Positions 11,101 to 19,995 are shown, counted from the stretch's first letter. The stretch is DNA of 64,000 nucleotides from Owenia fusiformis (GCA_903813345.2 CAIIXF020000008.1:11495278-11559277); one strand, 5' to 3'. Numbers and translations: made by a program. Notes: generated from the sequence alone by a model not told the origin.

Positions 11101-14100
11101 TAAAAATGCCAAAAAGCTATTCAGGAAACAATATAAATCTGAACAATATCAATATGAGCAAAATGAATCAGTAGGATTGAATCCAAGAATGTATTGGCAT
11201 TTAGTTCAAAAAAGTAGAGGTGGTTGTAAAGTTAACTCGAAATTAATCAGATCCTCTGAAACTAATGAGATTTTGACTAATCCAAAAGATATATGTGATG
11301 AGTGCCAATCTTATTTAGAAAAGCTTTCCACCCCCTCCCAGAGTAATGATTTTGATCACCAGCATGAGATAATGGTTAACAATGCTATAGACCGCATGCT
11401 AGCAGAGTCATATTTGAATGGTAACACAATTTTATCCAACCCTCTGACTTTAAAAGAGGTATCTCATGCAATAGAATCACTTAACCTTAAACGTGCTACT
11501 GGGTTTGACAACGTTTCTGCTGAGCACTTAAGGTATGGTGGTCCTCAGGTTCAACATGTAGATAAGATCCTGCTTCAAAGCATTATTGATAATGAATTTA
11601 TTCCTAACAACTTTCAAATTGGTATACTATTGCCTCTTCTCAAATCAGGTATCCGCGATCCATTAGAAAAAGACAATTTTAGGGGGATTACCCTCATGTC
11701 TGTTCTTAGGAAGGTTTTTGATAATATCCTTCTGATCAGAAGCAAGCCAGTTATCTTGAGAAATATCCCCCAGTTACAAGGGGCATCTCAATCTAATTGC
11801 TTATCAATCCATACATCCCTGATTGTACAAGAGACAATAGCTCATAATCTTGACAAAGGAAATAATGCATACTTGTCTACAATTGATATCCGTAAGGCTT
11901 TCGATACTGTGTGGCTTAACGGGCTTCTTTTTAAGTTATTTAACATTGGCATAAATGGTAAATTGTGGAGACTCCTTCGAGAATTTTACTGCTAATGAAT
12001 CAAACACTTAATGGAAATAAAAAATGAGGTGACAGAAAATGTAATATATGTGATACTGGCGAAATAGAAACATTGGATCACTTTTTACGTTTCTGCAATT
12101 CCATAGATGTGGAAAGAGTTGCACTTCTCAATTTATTTAGAATTGGTAATGATGACATTATATTTCAAACTTTCAAATCAGACAGTGATGAAGCCATGCT
12201 TTTAAAAGCCAAGGCTGTATGCAAATGTATGCAAAGCGTAGTATGCTTATGCAAATGTAATGTAATGTAAATATGTTAATGCAAAACAAAAATTGTAAAT
12301 GTACTCACAATATACACTTGTGGTAATAAAGGATACAAACAAACAAACAATAGGTTTCTTGTTTATAAAAAAAAATTCTGGCACCCAGTTCAAACATAAA
12401 TGTCACTACCATTTGTGCGCAGTTCTTTTTCCAGTCTTCATTATTGCACTCTTTTTCTATTGCACCCTTGTGATCAGCTAAGTGGCAAGTGGGATTTTCC
12501 TTCCTTAAATATTGTCTGTTAACTTTTGTCTACCCTTTTGATGGATTGGTGAAAAAAATTGAGGATGTTTCTTTGTATGCATTCTGCAAAAATGTTAAGT
12601 CAGCCATTTTGGATTTTCCATCTTAAAAATCTTGTCTGCACAGTCTTGTCTATGCCTTTCAAGCCAGATAGTTTGAGGGATTGATCTCAAAAATTTTAGA
12701 GACTTTTCTTGGTATGAAAATTTAGAGTATTTTTAGCATTCTGGGTCTTTGTCTGTAAAGTCTTGTCAACATGTCTCAAACTGTGTAATGTATTAATCTG
12801 AAATCTTTGGGGATATTTATTTTTTGTATGAAAGTTTTGAGCCGCCATTTTAGATTTTCCATCCTGAAATTTAAGGGATGTTTCTTGGTGTTAAAGTCTA
12901 GAACTGATCAGCTTTTTTGGGCATTCTGGATAAATGTAAATGTTCAGGTGGCTATTTTGGACCTTCCCTCTCAAAAACTGTCTGTATATTCAAGGATGCA
13001 ATATGCAATGAATCACCATGTCTCGTTTTGATATTCATTGGTTCTCAAGCAATTAATCAAAAAGACTTTGTTTGTCCTCTTATTGTTTTTTAACCCTTCA
13101 TTTAGATATTCATCGCTTGTCTTGTAATTATTGTAAGACTCAATACTCATCCAATTCATTTTTAAATATTCATTGTTTTTTCAATCTCATTTAGATAGTC
13201 ATTGTTCACCCAATCTTCATTCAAATACTCATGCTTAATCTAATATCCAGTCTACAAATAACATATAATCTAAATGAATATTTCTTTTCCAGAAGATGGA
13301 ACTTCATCTAGAAAATCTGGCAGCAAGAGAACCTCTGATAATGATACAGATGATGGTGAGGTAGAGATTAGCGAATTTGGAACATCTGGTGATGAAACTG
13401 ACAGTATAAATGATGACAATGAGTTCGATAGACAACATTTGAAAGTTGCTATACCTGATGAGGACCAAGATCCTCAGGAAAATAGTCCAGATATTGATCA
13501 TATTAATGGAACTTCTACATCAACAGGAAATGCATGTTCAATTGTTAGTTCCAAATCAAAAAATGATAGAACATCACCCAAGAAAAGGACATGTGATAAC
13601 GAGGAAAGTGCCATTAGTGATGAGGATGAATTTGATCAGATACTTATTAAACAAGCATCAAATGCAGCAAATGGTAAAGAATTTCATACAAATACAAAAC
13701 AATCCCCGAAAAAGACAAATGAAGCAATAGACTCGCCTACCAAAAGAAAAAGGGGTCATTCAAAGCAACCTACATCTGTACCTGACAGCATAGATTCCCC
13801 TTCAAAAAGAACAAGGGCTCAATCAAAAGTAGAAGAAAATCAAATTGACTTAATTGAGTTTTCAACAAATGATGATATTTCCCCCATGAGGACAAGGTCA
13901 AAAAATGATAAAGATAAAAGTGGGAATAAATCCATTGAAAAAGAATCTCAGACTTCTCCTGAAAAGTCACCTAAAAAAACGAAGTCTCGGTCAAGTAAAA
14001 GAACCAGAAGTGGAGATGTTTCTTCAAGTACGAGAAGCAATAGTAAGGATAAGAGAAGCAATAGTAAGGATGCTTCTTTTAAAAGAAGCAGTAGTGGTGA

Positions 14101-16683
14101 TGGCTCTTCAAATAAGAGAAACAGAAGTAGGGATGTTTCTTTAGTAGAACCACATCAGTCATCGCCAGAGAAAAGCAAACAAGAGCGTGGGAGAGCAAAG
14201 GTAGGGGTGAGTTATTTTACACGGTTCGGTGGGATTTGCTACTCTGTGGAGTCTTCTAAATAAAAATTATTTGTACCATGTGCTCTGACTATGAATATTA
14301 TACATGTAATCTTGTTCTCGAAGTTCACTGGTTAAAATCTGCTTTCATCTGATTTATTTAGTTATTTATAATGTGACTTTCAGAGAAGGAGAGTTATAGA
14401 TGATGAAAAAGTTACTGATCCTGATGAGAGTACAAGTCAGGATGATAACAATAGAGACAACAGTCAATCACTTTTAGACACTCCCAAAGGAAGAGAAAGA
14501 AGGAAAAGTATGATTTGATTCTTTTTAGGGCATCTTTTTTTGTTATTTTGATTTCATTTTTGTGATTTTAAAATACATAGGGTCTATGGGGAATCTCCCC
14601 GAACTTGGAAGTCACATTTTCAAACGAGATTAAATTTTCAAAGTTGATGAACAATTTTCTAAACCATATTTCTAGATTTACTTTTACGTGTAGATTTCAA
14701 ATGTGACATCAATTTGATTGAATTTTGAATGTTTAGTGAAGTAGATCAAGATTCATTCTACTCGCATGTTGTCTATTGGAGTAGCTGATCAAATACATAT
14801 TCCTGATTTATTATGTCACCACCACAATTGGAGACATATTGTTATAGTCGCCAATTTTTTATGTAGCAGCAGTTGGTGTTAGGTGTCTGTAGCAAATGGT
14901 AGATGGTGACATTTTGCATTTTAATGCCTTGTTAAAGGTTAAAAATGAAGGATCGAAATATACACCAATAATTACATTTTACTGAATATACACATTGAGT
15001 GCACTTTTAATATATTCTCAAATACTTACACTTAGCTATATTACCTCTCATAATGTTGTAGATGCAAAGGGTGGGCTTCAGGAGTTTATCAATCGAACTG
15101 ATGAGTTGCAATCACAAGTTCCAGACTCCCAGATGCCTGATTCACAACTAGATGATGAACTAAGTGATGCTGATGATGTCAGTGAAAAAGAAATGCAAAA
15201 ATCTTTACGGCTTATTTCAGTAAGTCTGAATTTGTGTAGTTGTTATGCACCATTCAAAAGATTGCGCAAGTATTGGCATGTCGAGCTTGTTCTCACCCTC
15301 CCTCTGGAAAAAAGTTGCACTTCCGCGTTCTACTTGTATTCATAGCATAATATAGTTTAATAAAATGGAGGGAAGTAACCCAATAAAGTAAACAGCCAAA
15401 TACGTCATTGCATAAATTACAATGTAGTACAATTTCGAAAAACTTGTTGATGTGGAATTGTACCTGTTAAACTCAGCAATAAACCCATTCCATAAAAAAT
15501 GATTGTACATACAGCTATATTCTCCTCTTCTGTTGAACAGAAACAAACCAATTAAATAGGAAAACCATGCCCCTTCCCTGCTCATATTTGTCAAAACTAT
15601 AATATTCTACTGGAAAACTTCATTAGAATGAGCTGTATTCTCCTTTTAATTACGCAGGTAATTGTGCCATTTAAAAATGAATATTTGACCAGATTTAGTG
15701 CCCCCAGGGTTGGGAAATTGTCCCCGGCGTAAGGAATAAGACAGGCCAAATTTCTTTGGTCAAATTCCCCATCCATGCCTGCTTGGGGGGTGGTTCCCAC
15801 TCAAACTTTTGAATGGTGCATAAGAACAATGTAATGTACATTGTATATCATTACTCAGTTGTAAACAAACTGGCTCCACACCCATAGACTACAGTTGAAA
15901 TTTGTATGTGACCTTGCACTCTGTTAAAAAATCATTTGCACCCTGTTGTAAAACCATTTGCACCTTATACAGTAAAACCTGTAATGTGGAACACCTCTGT
16001 GAATTGAACACTTACCAGTTACTTAGTCCAGTTACCAGTTTTTTTAATGTTAAAGGCCAGGTTTCTCTGCCATATGGTTGATATTTAAATCCCTATCTAT
16101 TGCTACAAAGTGCTACAGTACACCACCAAAGTTACCATTTTGATGTATTACAAGTGCATTCCACTTACACATGTTTTACTGTATATGCATTTGAGAATTG
16201 AGAAAATCATGCAATGTATTAACTGCATATACAAGAAATTTACTTATTTCAGAAATTATCAAAGAAGTTTAAGCTGACAAAAGAGACTGTTGGAAGATTA
16301 CTGTACAACTTCAGTGGAAGGGTGTCTTTACTCATAGACTACTTACAGGGAGAGGAGGACTTCTCAGGTATATGGACCTCCTGGGCAATCATGTTAATAT
16401 AAAGGGCTACATTGGAAGCTCATAGTAAACTTAAAATGCAAGAGATCTTACAAAATGTTTAATTTTGTAATTAGACTTAAATAATTTTTATGAGGTATGT
16501 TGATAATTGAACGTTTGTTGAGAAAATGCTGATATCTGATTTGTTGATATTATAGGTTGGATATCAGATGATGATGCCAAGGTCCAGAGAGGTAACAGTA
16601 AAGACATTGACCACTTACGTGCCAAATATGGAAAGACGGAAATCAATCATAGGGCCTTATTTTTGGAGAATTACACTGTGTGA
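5062..16683 (+). CDS. TERF2IP: RAP1 / TERF2-interacting protein, complete 11-exon gene
   Basis: Exons: 5062-5172, 6535-6581, 9056-9160, 9867-9959, 10245-10359, 10664-10799, 13293-14200, 14384-14507, 15062-15219, 16253-16367, 16556-16683. All introns are GT-AG and reading phase is preserved throughout, giving 2040 nt and 679 residues. Residues about 8-88 form the BRCT region (HGGG, STYIDDCVEKN). About 119-175 is the Myb-like domain (LLSEDINIIKFI, GNAIWKKM, HPWQSMRDRYMKK). About 203-590 is a charged linker, and about 590-679 resembles the RCT domain (KLSKKFKLTKETV through the C-terminus). This order matches vertebrate RAP1 (399 aa); the extra length is in the linker. RAP1 acts in the nucleus at telomeres, where its RCT binds TRF2 and it limits homologous recombination. 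Introns, especially 2 and 6, are filled with transposons. A candidate AATAAA follows at 16835. Confidence 0.92.
5475..5824. mobile_element. Foldback element in RAP1 intron 1
   Basis: Two arms of about 154 bp (5475-5628 and 5671-5824) are inverted copies around a 42-bp loop; the inner arm ends TTTAGCTATCATATCTGT and its complement are exact. Scattered mismatches and indels occur toward the outer ends. A 73-codon minus-strand frame across one arm is a by-product of the repeat and has no family resemblance. Confidence 0.75.
6535..6581 (+). CDS. TERF2IP: RAP1 exon 2 (BRCT)
   Basis: Encodes HGGGEISGKLRADSI plus two bases of the next codon. The HGGG corresponds to human LILHGGGTVC. The acceptor is TTTCCAG and the donor AA|GTAAGT. 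At 47 bp it is easily missed by automatic annotation. Confidence 0.88.
6786..7567. mobile_element. Hairpin element split by a later insertion
   Basis: The sequence up to 6820 (TTTGTATTTTCTTCACAGTA) and the sequence from 7464 on fit together as the left arm, loop and right arm of a palindrome. Its inner stem is CAGGGGCATGGGTAGC at 7471-7486, with the complement at 7510-7525. The outer right arm (TATACTATGAAGAAAATAC) complements the sequence before 6820. The 6821-7463 element interrupts the left arm at a TA. Confidence 0.65.
6821..7463. mobile_element. TA-flanked Tc1/mariner-like MITE inside an older hairpin
   Basis: Ends CAGGGTGTCCTGAAAGTATG and CATACTTTCGGGACACCCTG are inverted copies with TA on each side, and the similarity runs about 120 bp inward. 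There is no transposase frame. CAGGGTGTCC ends recur in many Tc1/mariner-derived non-autonomous elements. Confidence 0.75.
7639..7783. repeat. 24-bp tandem repeat
   Basis: About six copies of ATCCATCAAACTTCTACATT plus four more bases. The first copies read CATCAAAC and the later ones CATGAAAC, which suggests stepwise duplication. The 91-codon frame across it, with repeating KLLHFIS, is a repeat artefact. Confidence 0.85.
7899..8407. mobile_element. Probable MITE with CACTSCCCCCAG ends
   Basis: CACTCCCCCCAG at the left and CTGGGGGCAGTG at the right are inverted with one mismatch. The interior repeats a TTCTGCAAG / TTCCGCGG motif in both orientations. It abuts the next element almost directly. 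Confidence 0.5.
8413..8680. mobile_element. MITE with TTATCCTACACTTA ends and internal palindromes
   Basis: Outer ends TTATCCTACACTTA and TAAGTGTAGGATAA are perfect inverted copies, followed inward by a shared TACTAAATGTA. The interior has three copies (8490-8583) of a small palindromic unit GATATCGTAACGATATACTC. Confidence 0.7.
8688..8825. mobile_element. Small hairpin element in RAP1 intron 2
   Basis: The left arm from ATCCTATGATTTTTTTCAGA to GATATTGATAT (8688-8740) is repeated inverted at 8775-8825 with a few mismatches, around a short GC-richer loop. Confidence 0.7.
9056..9160 (+). CDS. TERF2IP: RAP1 exon 3 (BRCT end)
   Basis: Encodes LIPGSTASDDGFVLSTYI and then DDCVEKNHLLPMEKY. The STYIDDCVEKN stretch aligns with human STQYILDCVERNERL, the last helix of the BRCT domain. 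It follows a 2.5 kb intron. Acceptor GTAG, donor CAG|GTATAC. Confidence 0.92.
9202..9658. mobile_element. MITE with 20-bp inverted ends in RAP1 intron 3
   Basis: TAAGGATGCAGTACCAGGTC and GACCCGGTACTGCATCCTTA are inverted with one mismatch. The interior is non-coding. Confidence 0.75.
9867..9959 (+). CDS. TERF2IP: RAP1 exon 4 (BRCT-Myb spacer)
   Basis: Encodes an acidic spacer, VDKNEVARDNDDDLEPANYI and more. The acceptor is TTTCAG and the donor GG|GTTAGT. Domain assignment is by position; the spacer itself is not conserved in the human protein. Confidence 0.78.
10245..10359 (+). CDS. TERF2IP: RAP1 exon 5 (Myb domain, first part)
   Basis: Encodes GRRAYLLSEDINIIKFICEE through GNAIWKKMQKLE. It aligns with human GRIAFTDADDVAILTYVKEN and GNALWKAMEKSSL. 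The tryptophan is the Myb helix-2 core residue. Confidence 0.93.
10664..10799 (+). CDS. TERF2IP: RAP1 exon 6 (Myb domain, end)
   Basis: Encodes ITKHPWQSMRDRYMKKILPN and a further 25 residues. HPWQSMRDRYMKK is the clear counterpart of human HSWQSLKDRYLKHL. Acceptor TTACAG, donor G|GTAATG. Confidence 0.95.
10985..12350 (+). mobile_element. 5'-truncated, internally deleted LINE in RAP1 intron 6
   Basis: A 326-codon frame (11015-11995) carries non-LTR reverse transcriptase motifs: RATGFDNVSAEHLRYGG, LPLLKSGIRDPLEKDNFRGI, LQGASQSN and STIDIRKAFDTVW. It stops before the YADD-containing region. From about 12040 the distal C-terminal part resumes with CNICDTGEIETLDHFLRFC, the cysteine/histidine segment near the end of CR1/L2-like ORF2. 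The segment between is deleted. The insertion ends in ACAAACAAACAAACAA, a microsatellite tail typical of such LINEs. It is in the same orientation as RAP1. The endonuclease domain is absent. Confidence 0.85.
12480..13260. repeat. Degenerate tandem repeats in RAP1 intron 6
   Basis: From 12480 to about 13000 a unit of roughly 140-150 bp recurs with GCCATTTTGGATTTTCCATC and CTTGTCTGYAMAGTCTTGTC motifs. From about 13075 to 13260 a shorter unit of roughly 33 bp recurs around TTCATTTAGATATTCAT. Both are strongly diverged. No coding potential. Confidence 0.5.
13293..14200 (+). CDS. TERF2IP: RAP1 exon 7 (large Lys/Ser-rich linker exon)
   Basis: At 908 bp it encodes residues 203-505, almost half the protein. 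The first third is acidic. The rest is basic and serine-rich, with SP-K/R motifs at residues 297, 340, 350, 371, 399, 424, 428 and 493, a KRKR at about 353-356, and an RS/KD-rich repeat at about 450-486 (RSNSKDKRSNSKD). It is predicted disordered. Homology cannot be judged for this part; membership in RAP1 rests on splice sites and phase on both sides. Alternative starts inside the frame would lack the BRCT and Myb domains. Confidence 0.88.
14384..14507 (+). CDS. TERF2IP: RAP1 exon 8 (linker)
   Basis: Encodes RRRVIDDEKVTDPDESTSQD followed by DDNNRDNSQSLLDTPKGRER and RK. Acceptor TTTCAG, donor A|GTATGA. Charged and of low complexity, similar in character to exon 7. Confidence 0.82.
14576..14805. 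repeat. Dispersed repeat, related to 52848-53044
   Basis: Shares long similar stretches with 52848-53044: GGGTCTATGGGGAATC, TTTTCAAAGTTGATRAACAA, TTTCTAGATKTACTTTTAC and GTCTATTGG in the same order. The second copy lies inside a TIR element (52456-53259), so this is probably the internal part of a related element without its ends. Confidence 0.65.
14815..14985. repeat. Dispersed repeat, related to 18890-19015
   Basis: GACATATTGTTATA, GCAGYTGGTGTT and GGTGACATTTTGCATKTTAA with GCCTTGTT recur in the same order at 18890-19015. Both are diverged and non-coding. Confidence 0.5.
15062..15219 (+). CDS. TERF2IP: RAP1 exon 9 (linker to RCT)
   Basis: Encodes AKGGLQEFINRTDELQSQVP, a DSQMPDSQLDDELSDADD acidic stretch and EKEMQKSLRLIS. 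An acidic run before the RCT is also present in human RAP1 (the glutamate run near residue 300). Acceptor TTGTAG, donor TCA|GTAAGT. Confidence 0.88.
15243..15823. mobile_element. MITE with perfect 18-bp ends, close to a splice donor
   Basis: TTATGCACCATTCAAAAG at 15243-15260 and its exact complement at 15806-15823. It begins 23 bp after the exon 9 boundary. The interior contains no transposase; frames across it are unrelated to any family I know. Confidence 0.75.
15968..16183. mobile_element. MITE with TACAGTAAAACMTGT ends in RAP1 intron 9
   Basis: TACAGTAAAACCTGTAATGT and ACACATGTTTTACTGTA are inverted ends, each followed by a GTGGAA/TTCCAC block. Sequences with similar ends occur at 17024, 18475-18497 and 22562, suggesting a locally abundant family. 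Confidence 0.6.
16253..16367 (+). CDS. TERF2IP: RAP1 exon 10 (RCT domain, first part)
   Basis: Encodes KLSKKFKLTKETVGRLLYNF then SGRVSLLIDYLQGEEDFS. It aligns with human LMEKFNLDLSTVTQAFLKNSGELEATSAFLASG, the TRF2-binding helices. Confidence 0.93.
16556..16683 (+). CDS. TERF2IP: RAP1 exon 11 (RCT domain, C-terminus and stop)
   Basis: Encodes GWISDDDAKVQRGNSKDIDH and then LRAKYGKTEINHRALFLENYTV and TGA. Human has PIWSRQDDIDLQKDDEDTREALVKKFGAQNVARRIEFRKK. The W-S-x-DD-x2-L/V and L-x-K-x-G pattern with an R before the final F is kept. Confidence 0.93.
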
Positions 16684-16834
16684 AATCTGAACCTTTTGTA
16701 TCATGGTGCCATCTATCTCAGGTAACTTGGTTATTTAATCAAGTTATATTGTTGATTCTGAAACAACAGAGTTGAAAAGTGATGAGTGAAATTAAGTTAA
16801 AGAATGCATGGAAGTTTTAAGTGTACACTTAATT

Positions 16835-16840
16835 AATAAA
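16835..16840 (+). promoter_or_regulatory. Candidate RAP1 polyadenylation signal
   Basis: AATAAA, about 150 bp after the RAP1 stop codon. It is the first canonical hexamer I found downstream. Use is not demonstrated. Confidence 0.45.
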
Positions 16841-17022
16841 AAAACAATGTAATAATAATGTATGAATAAGGATGATACTGGAAATCTTACTAACATGCAT
16901 GCTTTTATAGTAAGAACTATATCATTACTTACATTATGTCTGCACTTAATATTGATCAAAAACTGACTTCCATGCTTTGTTATTCAATACATGGAGATAG
17001 GTACATGTAAAGGAATGAGAGA

Positions 17023-18500
17023 GTACAGCTAAACCTGTCTAAGTGGAATGCCTTTTGTACCTCTAAAAAGTGATCCACCTGTAGAGGCTCATTTAAACCT
17101 GCACATCGCTTTAAATGCAATATGTGGTCATATATTATTTTTACATTTTCTTCATACAACCAACAAAATTATTTAGTAAAAAAATAAAAGATTCACACAA
17201 GAATTTATTTAATAATCTCAAGAGTAGTTAAACATGTAACATTTGAAAAATTTTAATTATGTAGTGGAGTAATATTTTGAAACCTTCAAAAAATCAAATT
17301 GTCCACGACAATCCGAGCCATCGAAGGAACAATCCTCATAATGACATTTTTACAGATGGGACAAAACTTGAATACACCCAGCGTCTTGTGCATACCTTGT
17401 TATTCAAATTGTAATAATTATAATATGAAAATAAATATAACATAACATAACATTTACCCCATTTGTTCACCATTGTATAGTATTCATTCTCTATACCACC
17501 CTATGCAGACAGAGCCTGTGGGAAATATTGGGTGGGGAGCAAATGAGCGGAGGGTGCGGAGCTAAGGGTCATTTTTGAATTTAAATTTGGGATATTTCTG
17601 AAACTAAGCCGTTTTGGGACTTCAAATATACCAAGATATGTTATTTGACACCAAATATCAATACAATTGTGAAAATAGTAGCGCAATTCATTCTATAGCG
17701 ACGCAGTGTGCCTTAAACCTTTCCCAGACCTATATATTTTGAAATTATCCTTTTAATACTGAGTCCCCAGCATTCATAAAAAATCGTGTTCAAGGTACAC
17801 TATCTATACAAATTATTTTTGCATCTTGGAAGCCAGGCAGTATCTGTGTGATTTTATAAAAATTCGGAAATGTTTTTCAGATAAGAGCCCCCTCTAAATA
17901 TTGGGTGCGGAGTAGCTCCATAAACGTACCTCCGCACCCAATATTTAGAGGGGGCTCATATCTGAAGAACATTTCCGAATTTTTATAAAATCACACAGAT
18001 ACTGCCTGGCTTCCAAGATGCAAAAATAATTTGCATGGGTAGTGTATCTTGAACACCATTTTTTATGAATGCTGGGGACGCAGTATTAAAAGGATAGTCT
18101 CAAAATATATAGGTCTGGGAAATGTTTAAGGCATACTGCGTCACTATAAAATGAATTGCACTACTATTTTCACAATTTTATTGATATTTGGTGTCAAATA
18201 CACATATCTTGGTATATTTGAAGTCCCAAAACGGCTTAGTTTCAGAAATATCCCAATTTTAAATTCAAAAATGACCGTTAGCTCCGCACCCTCCGCTCAT
18301 TTGCGCCGCACCCAATATTTCCCACAGGCTCTGTCTGCATAGGGTGCTATACTATAGTTCAAAATTTTACGATTGACCCTGGAACAATCCAAGATTGCGT
18401 TTTAAAGAGATGTGTAGGTTTAACATTAAGTCAGTTGATCTTGGGACTCTGAGAAGTGTTCCATTTCTACATGTGTTCCACTTTACAGGTTTCAATGTTT
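17023..18500. mobile_element. Possible outer TACAG-end element hosting the foldback
   Basis: TACAGCTAAACCTGTCTAAG near 17024 and GTTCCACTTTACAGGTTT near 18479 are inverted and resemble the ends of the 15968-16183 MITE. If they belong together, the 17492-18351 foldback inserted into an older element. The outer ends are imperfect, so this is tentative. Confidence 0.35.
17492..18351. mobile_element. 860-bp foldback with nearly identical 420-bp arms
   Basis: Arms 17492-17912 and 17929-18351 are inverted copies, roughly 95% identical by eye, with a spacer of under 20 bp. The outer ends contain CACCCTATGCAGACAGAGCC. The inner ends contain CGCACCCAATATTTAGAGGG. The frames of 61 and 63 codons in the arms are mirror copies and encode nothing recognisable. 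Few mismatches imply recent origin or arm-to-arm conversion. Confidence 0.85.
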
Positions 18501-19394
18501 TTTAAATAGTCCTAAATTGTTTGTCTACAATGAATATTAAGATTGACAATTGAAATTGTACTAACTTGCATGCATTTTATGTAAGATCCTTCGATTTAGT
18601 ATAAGACTTTTAATTATAAGTTTATTTCTTATATTTAGAATAAATCATGTATTAAGATTATTAAATTTTCTGTTGGTTATTCTACAAGGTGGGCCAAAAA
18701 TGTACATAATTTAACTCTTTTGAAAATGCATTTGAATGTACACTGTTTTTTGAAATATTTTCGATGGAGATGCAGGATTAACAGAAAGAGTAACAGACAC
18801 TAGGGGTCTAAATGGTACTGTTATGTCAAATATTACCCGGAAACCAAACAAAAGTTCACTTCCATGCATTGCATTAACATCCCTATTGGCTGCTAGTGGT
18901 GACATATTGTTATAAGCCTCCAACATTTTGTGAATAGTGTTTGGCAGCTGGTGTTTGGTGGTCAGCATATGTAACAAATGGCAGGTGGTGACATTTTGCA
19001 TGTTAATGCCTTGTTTAAATACTGTTATATATATTTTGGATTATTGTACATTTGATTGCTACATACCCTGCAAAAAGTATAATAATTAATATTCATGTAT
19101 TATAAAAGTTATAGCAAAATAAAAAGTACATACATTTTTGGCTCACTCTTCATTATCAGTTTCATGTGTACTTTGTGCTGTGAATTAAATGATGGTTACA
19201 TTCATGGTTCAGAAAAAACTCAATTTTGTGATAATAAACCACTATTCCTAGTCATGATATATTGCATCACTACATGAAAACAATAATAGTCAAATTTGAG
19301 ATTTTACCACATCATTACTACATCAGGCTTGCCACAATGAAGATGCTTGTATATAAGAAATTTAAGATAAGAGTTGTCACTACTTAATCTAAGA
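18352..19394. other. Non-coding with one diverged repeat
   Basis: No exon-like frame. The 18890-19015 part is the partner of the 14815-14985 repeat. A 96-codon minus-strand frame at 18711-19001 spans it without any recognisable domain. Confidence 0.5.
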
Positions 19395-19995
19395 ACACCC
19401 TGTCATTGTAACTCATTAATCCAAGTACAATCTGTATTTGTAACTAGTTCATCCAAGTTCAGTTTTCCATTGTAACTAGTCAATCCAAGTACAATATGTA
19501 TTTGTAACCAGTTCATCCAAGTTCAGTTTTCCATTGTAACTAGTCAATCCAAGTACAATCTGTATTTGTAACTAGTTCATCCAAGTTCAGTTTTCCATTG
19601 TAACTAGTCAATCCAAGTACAATCTGTATTTGTAACCAGTTCATCCAAGTTCAGTTTTCCATTGTAACTAGTCAATCCAAGTACAGTCTGTATTTGTAAC
19701 TAGTTCATCCAAGTACAGTTTTCCATTGTAACTCATTAATCCAAGTACAATCTGTATTTGTAACTAGTTCATCCAAGTTCAGTTTTCCATTGTAACTAGT
19801 CAATCCAAGTACAATCTGTATTTGTAACCAGTTCATCCAAGTTCAGTTTTCCATTGTAACTAGTCAATCCAAGTACAGTCTGTATTTGTAACTAGTTCAT
19901 CCAAGTACGGTTTTCCATGGTTACTAGTTAATGCAAGTACACTTTTGCATTGTAACTAGCTAATGCAAGTATAGTTTGGCATTGTAACTAGTTAA
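19395..19995. repeat. Minisatellite, 64-bp unit made of two 32-bp half units
   Basis: Half unit A contains AACTAGTTCATCCAAGTTCA and half unit B contains AACTAGTCAATCCAAGTACA. They alternate for about nine 64-bp periods, with more diverged copies at both edges (TAACTCATTAATCC, TAACTAGCTAATGC). Both halves derive from a common 32-bp ancestor. Confidence 0.9.

Noticed and set aside
13446-14144. Overlapping ORFs in other frames of the RAP1 linker exon
   Set aside because: Shadows of exon 7; they lack splice continuity and domain content.
17501-18342. Two mirror-image ORFs of about 62 codons with the same sequence
   Set aside because: They are the two arms of the foldback, not a duplicated gene.
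19395-19995. Possible CRISPR-like array
   Set aside because: Repeats are contiguous without unique spacers, in a eukaryotic genome; it is a minisatellite.
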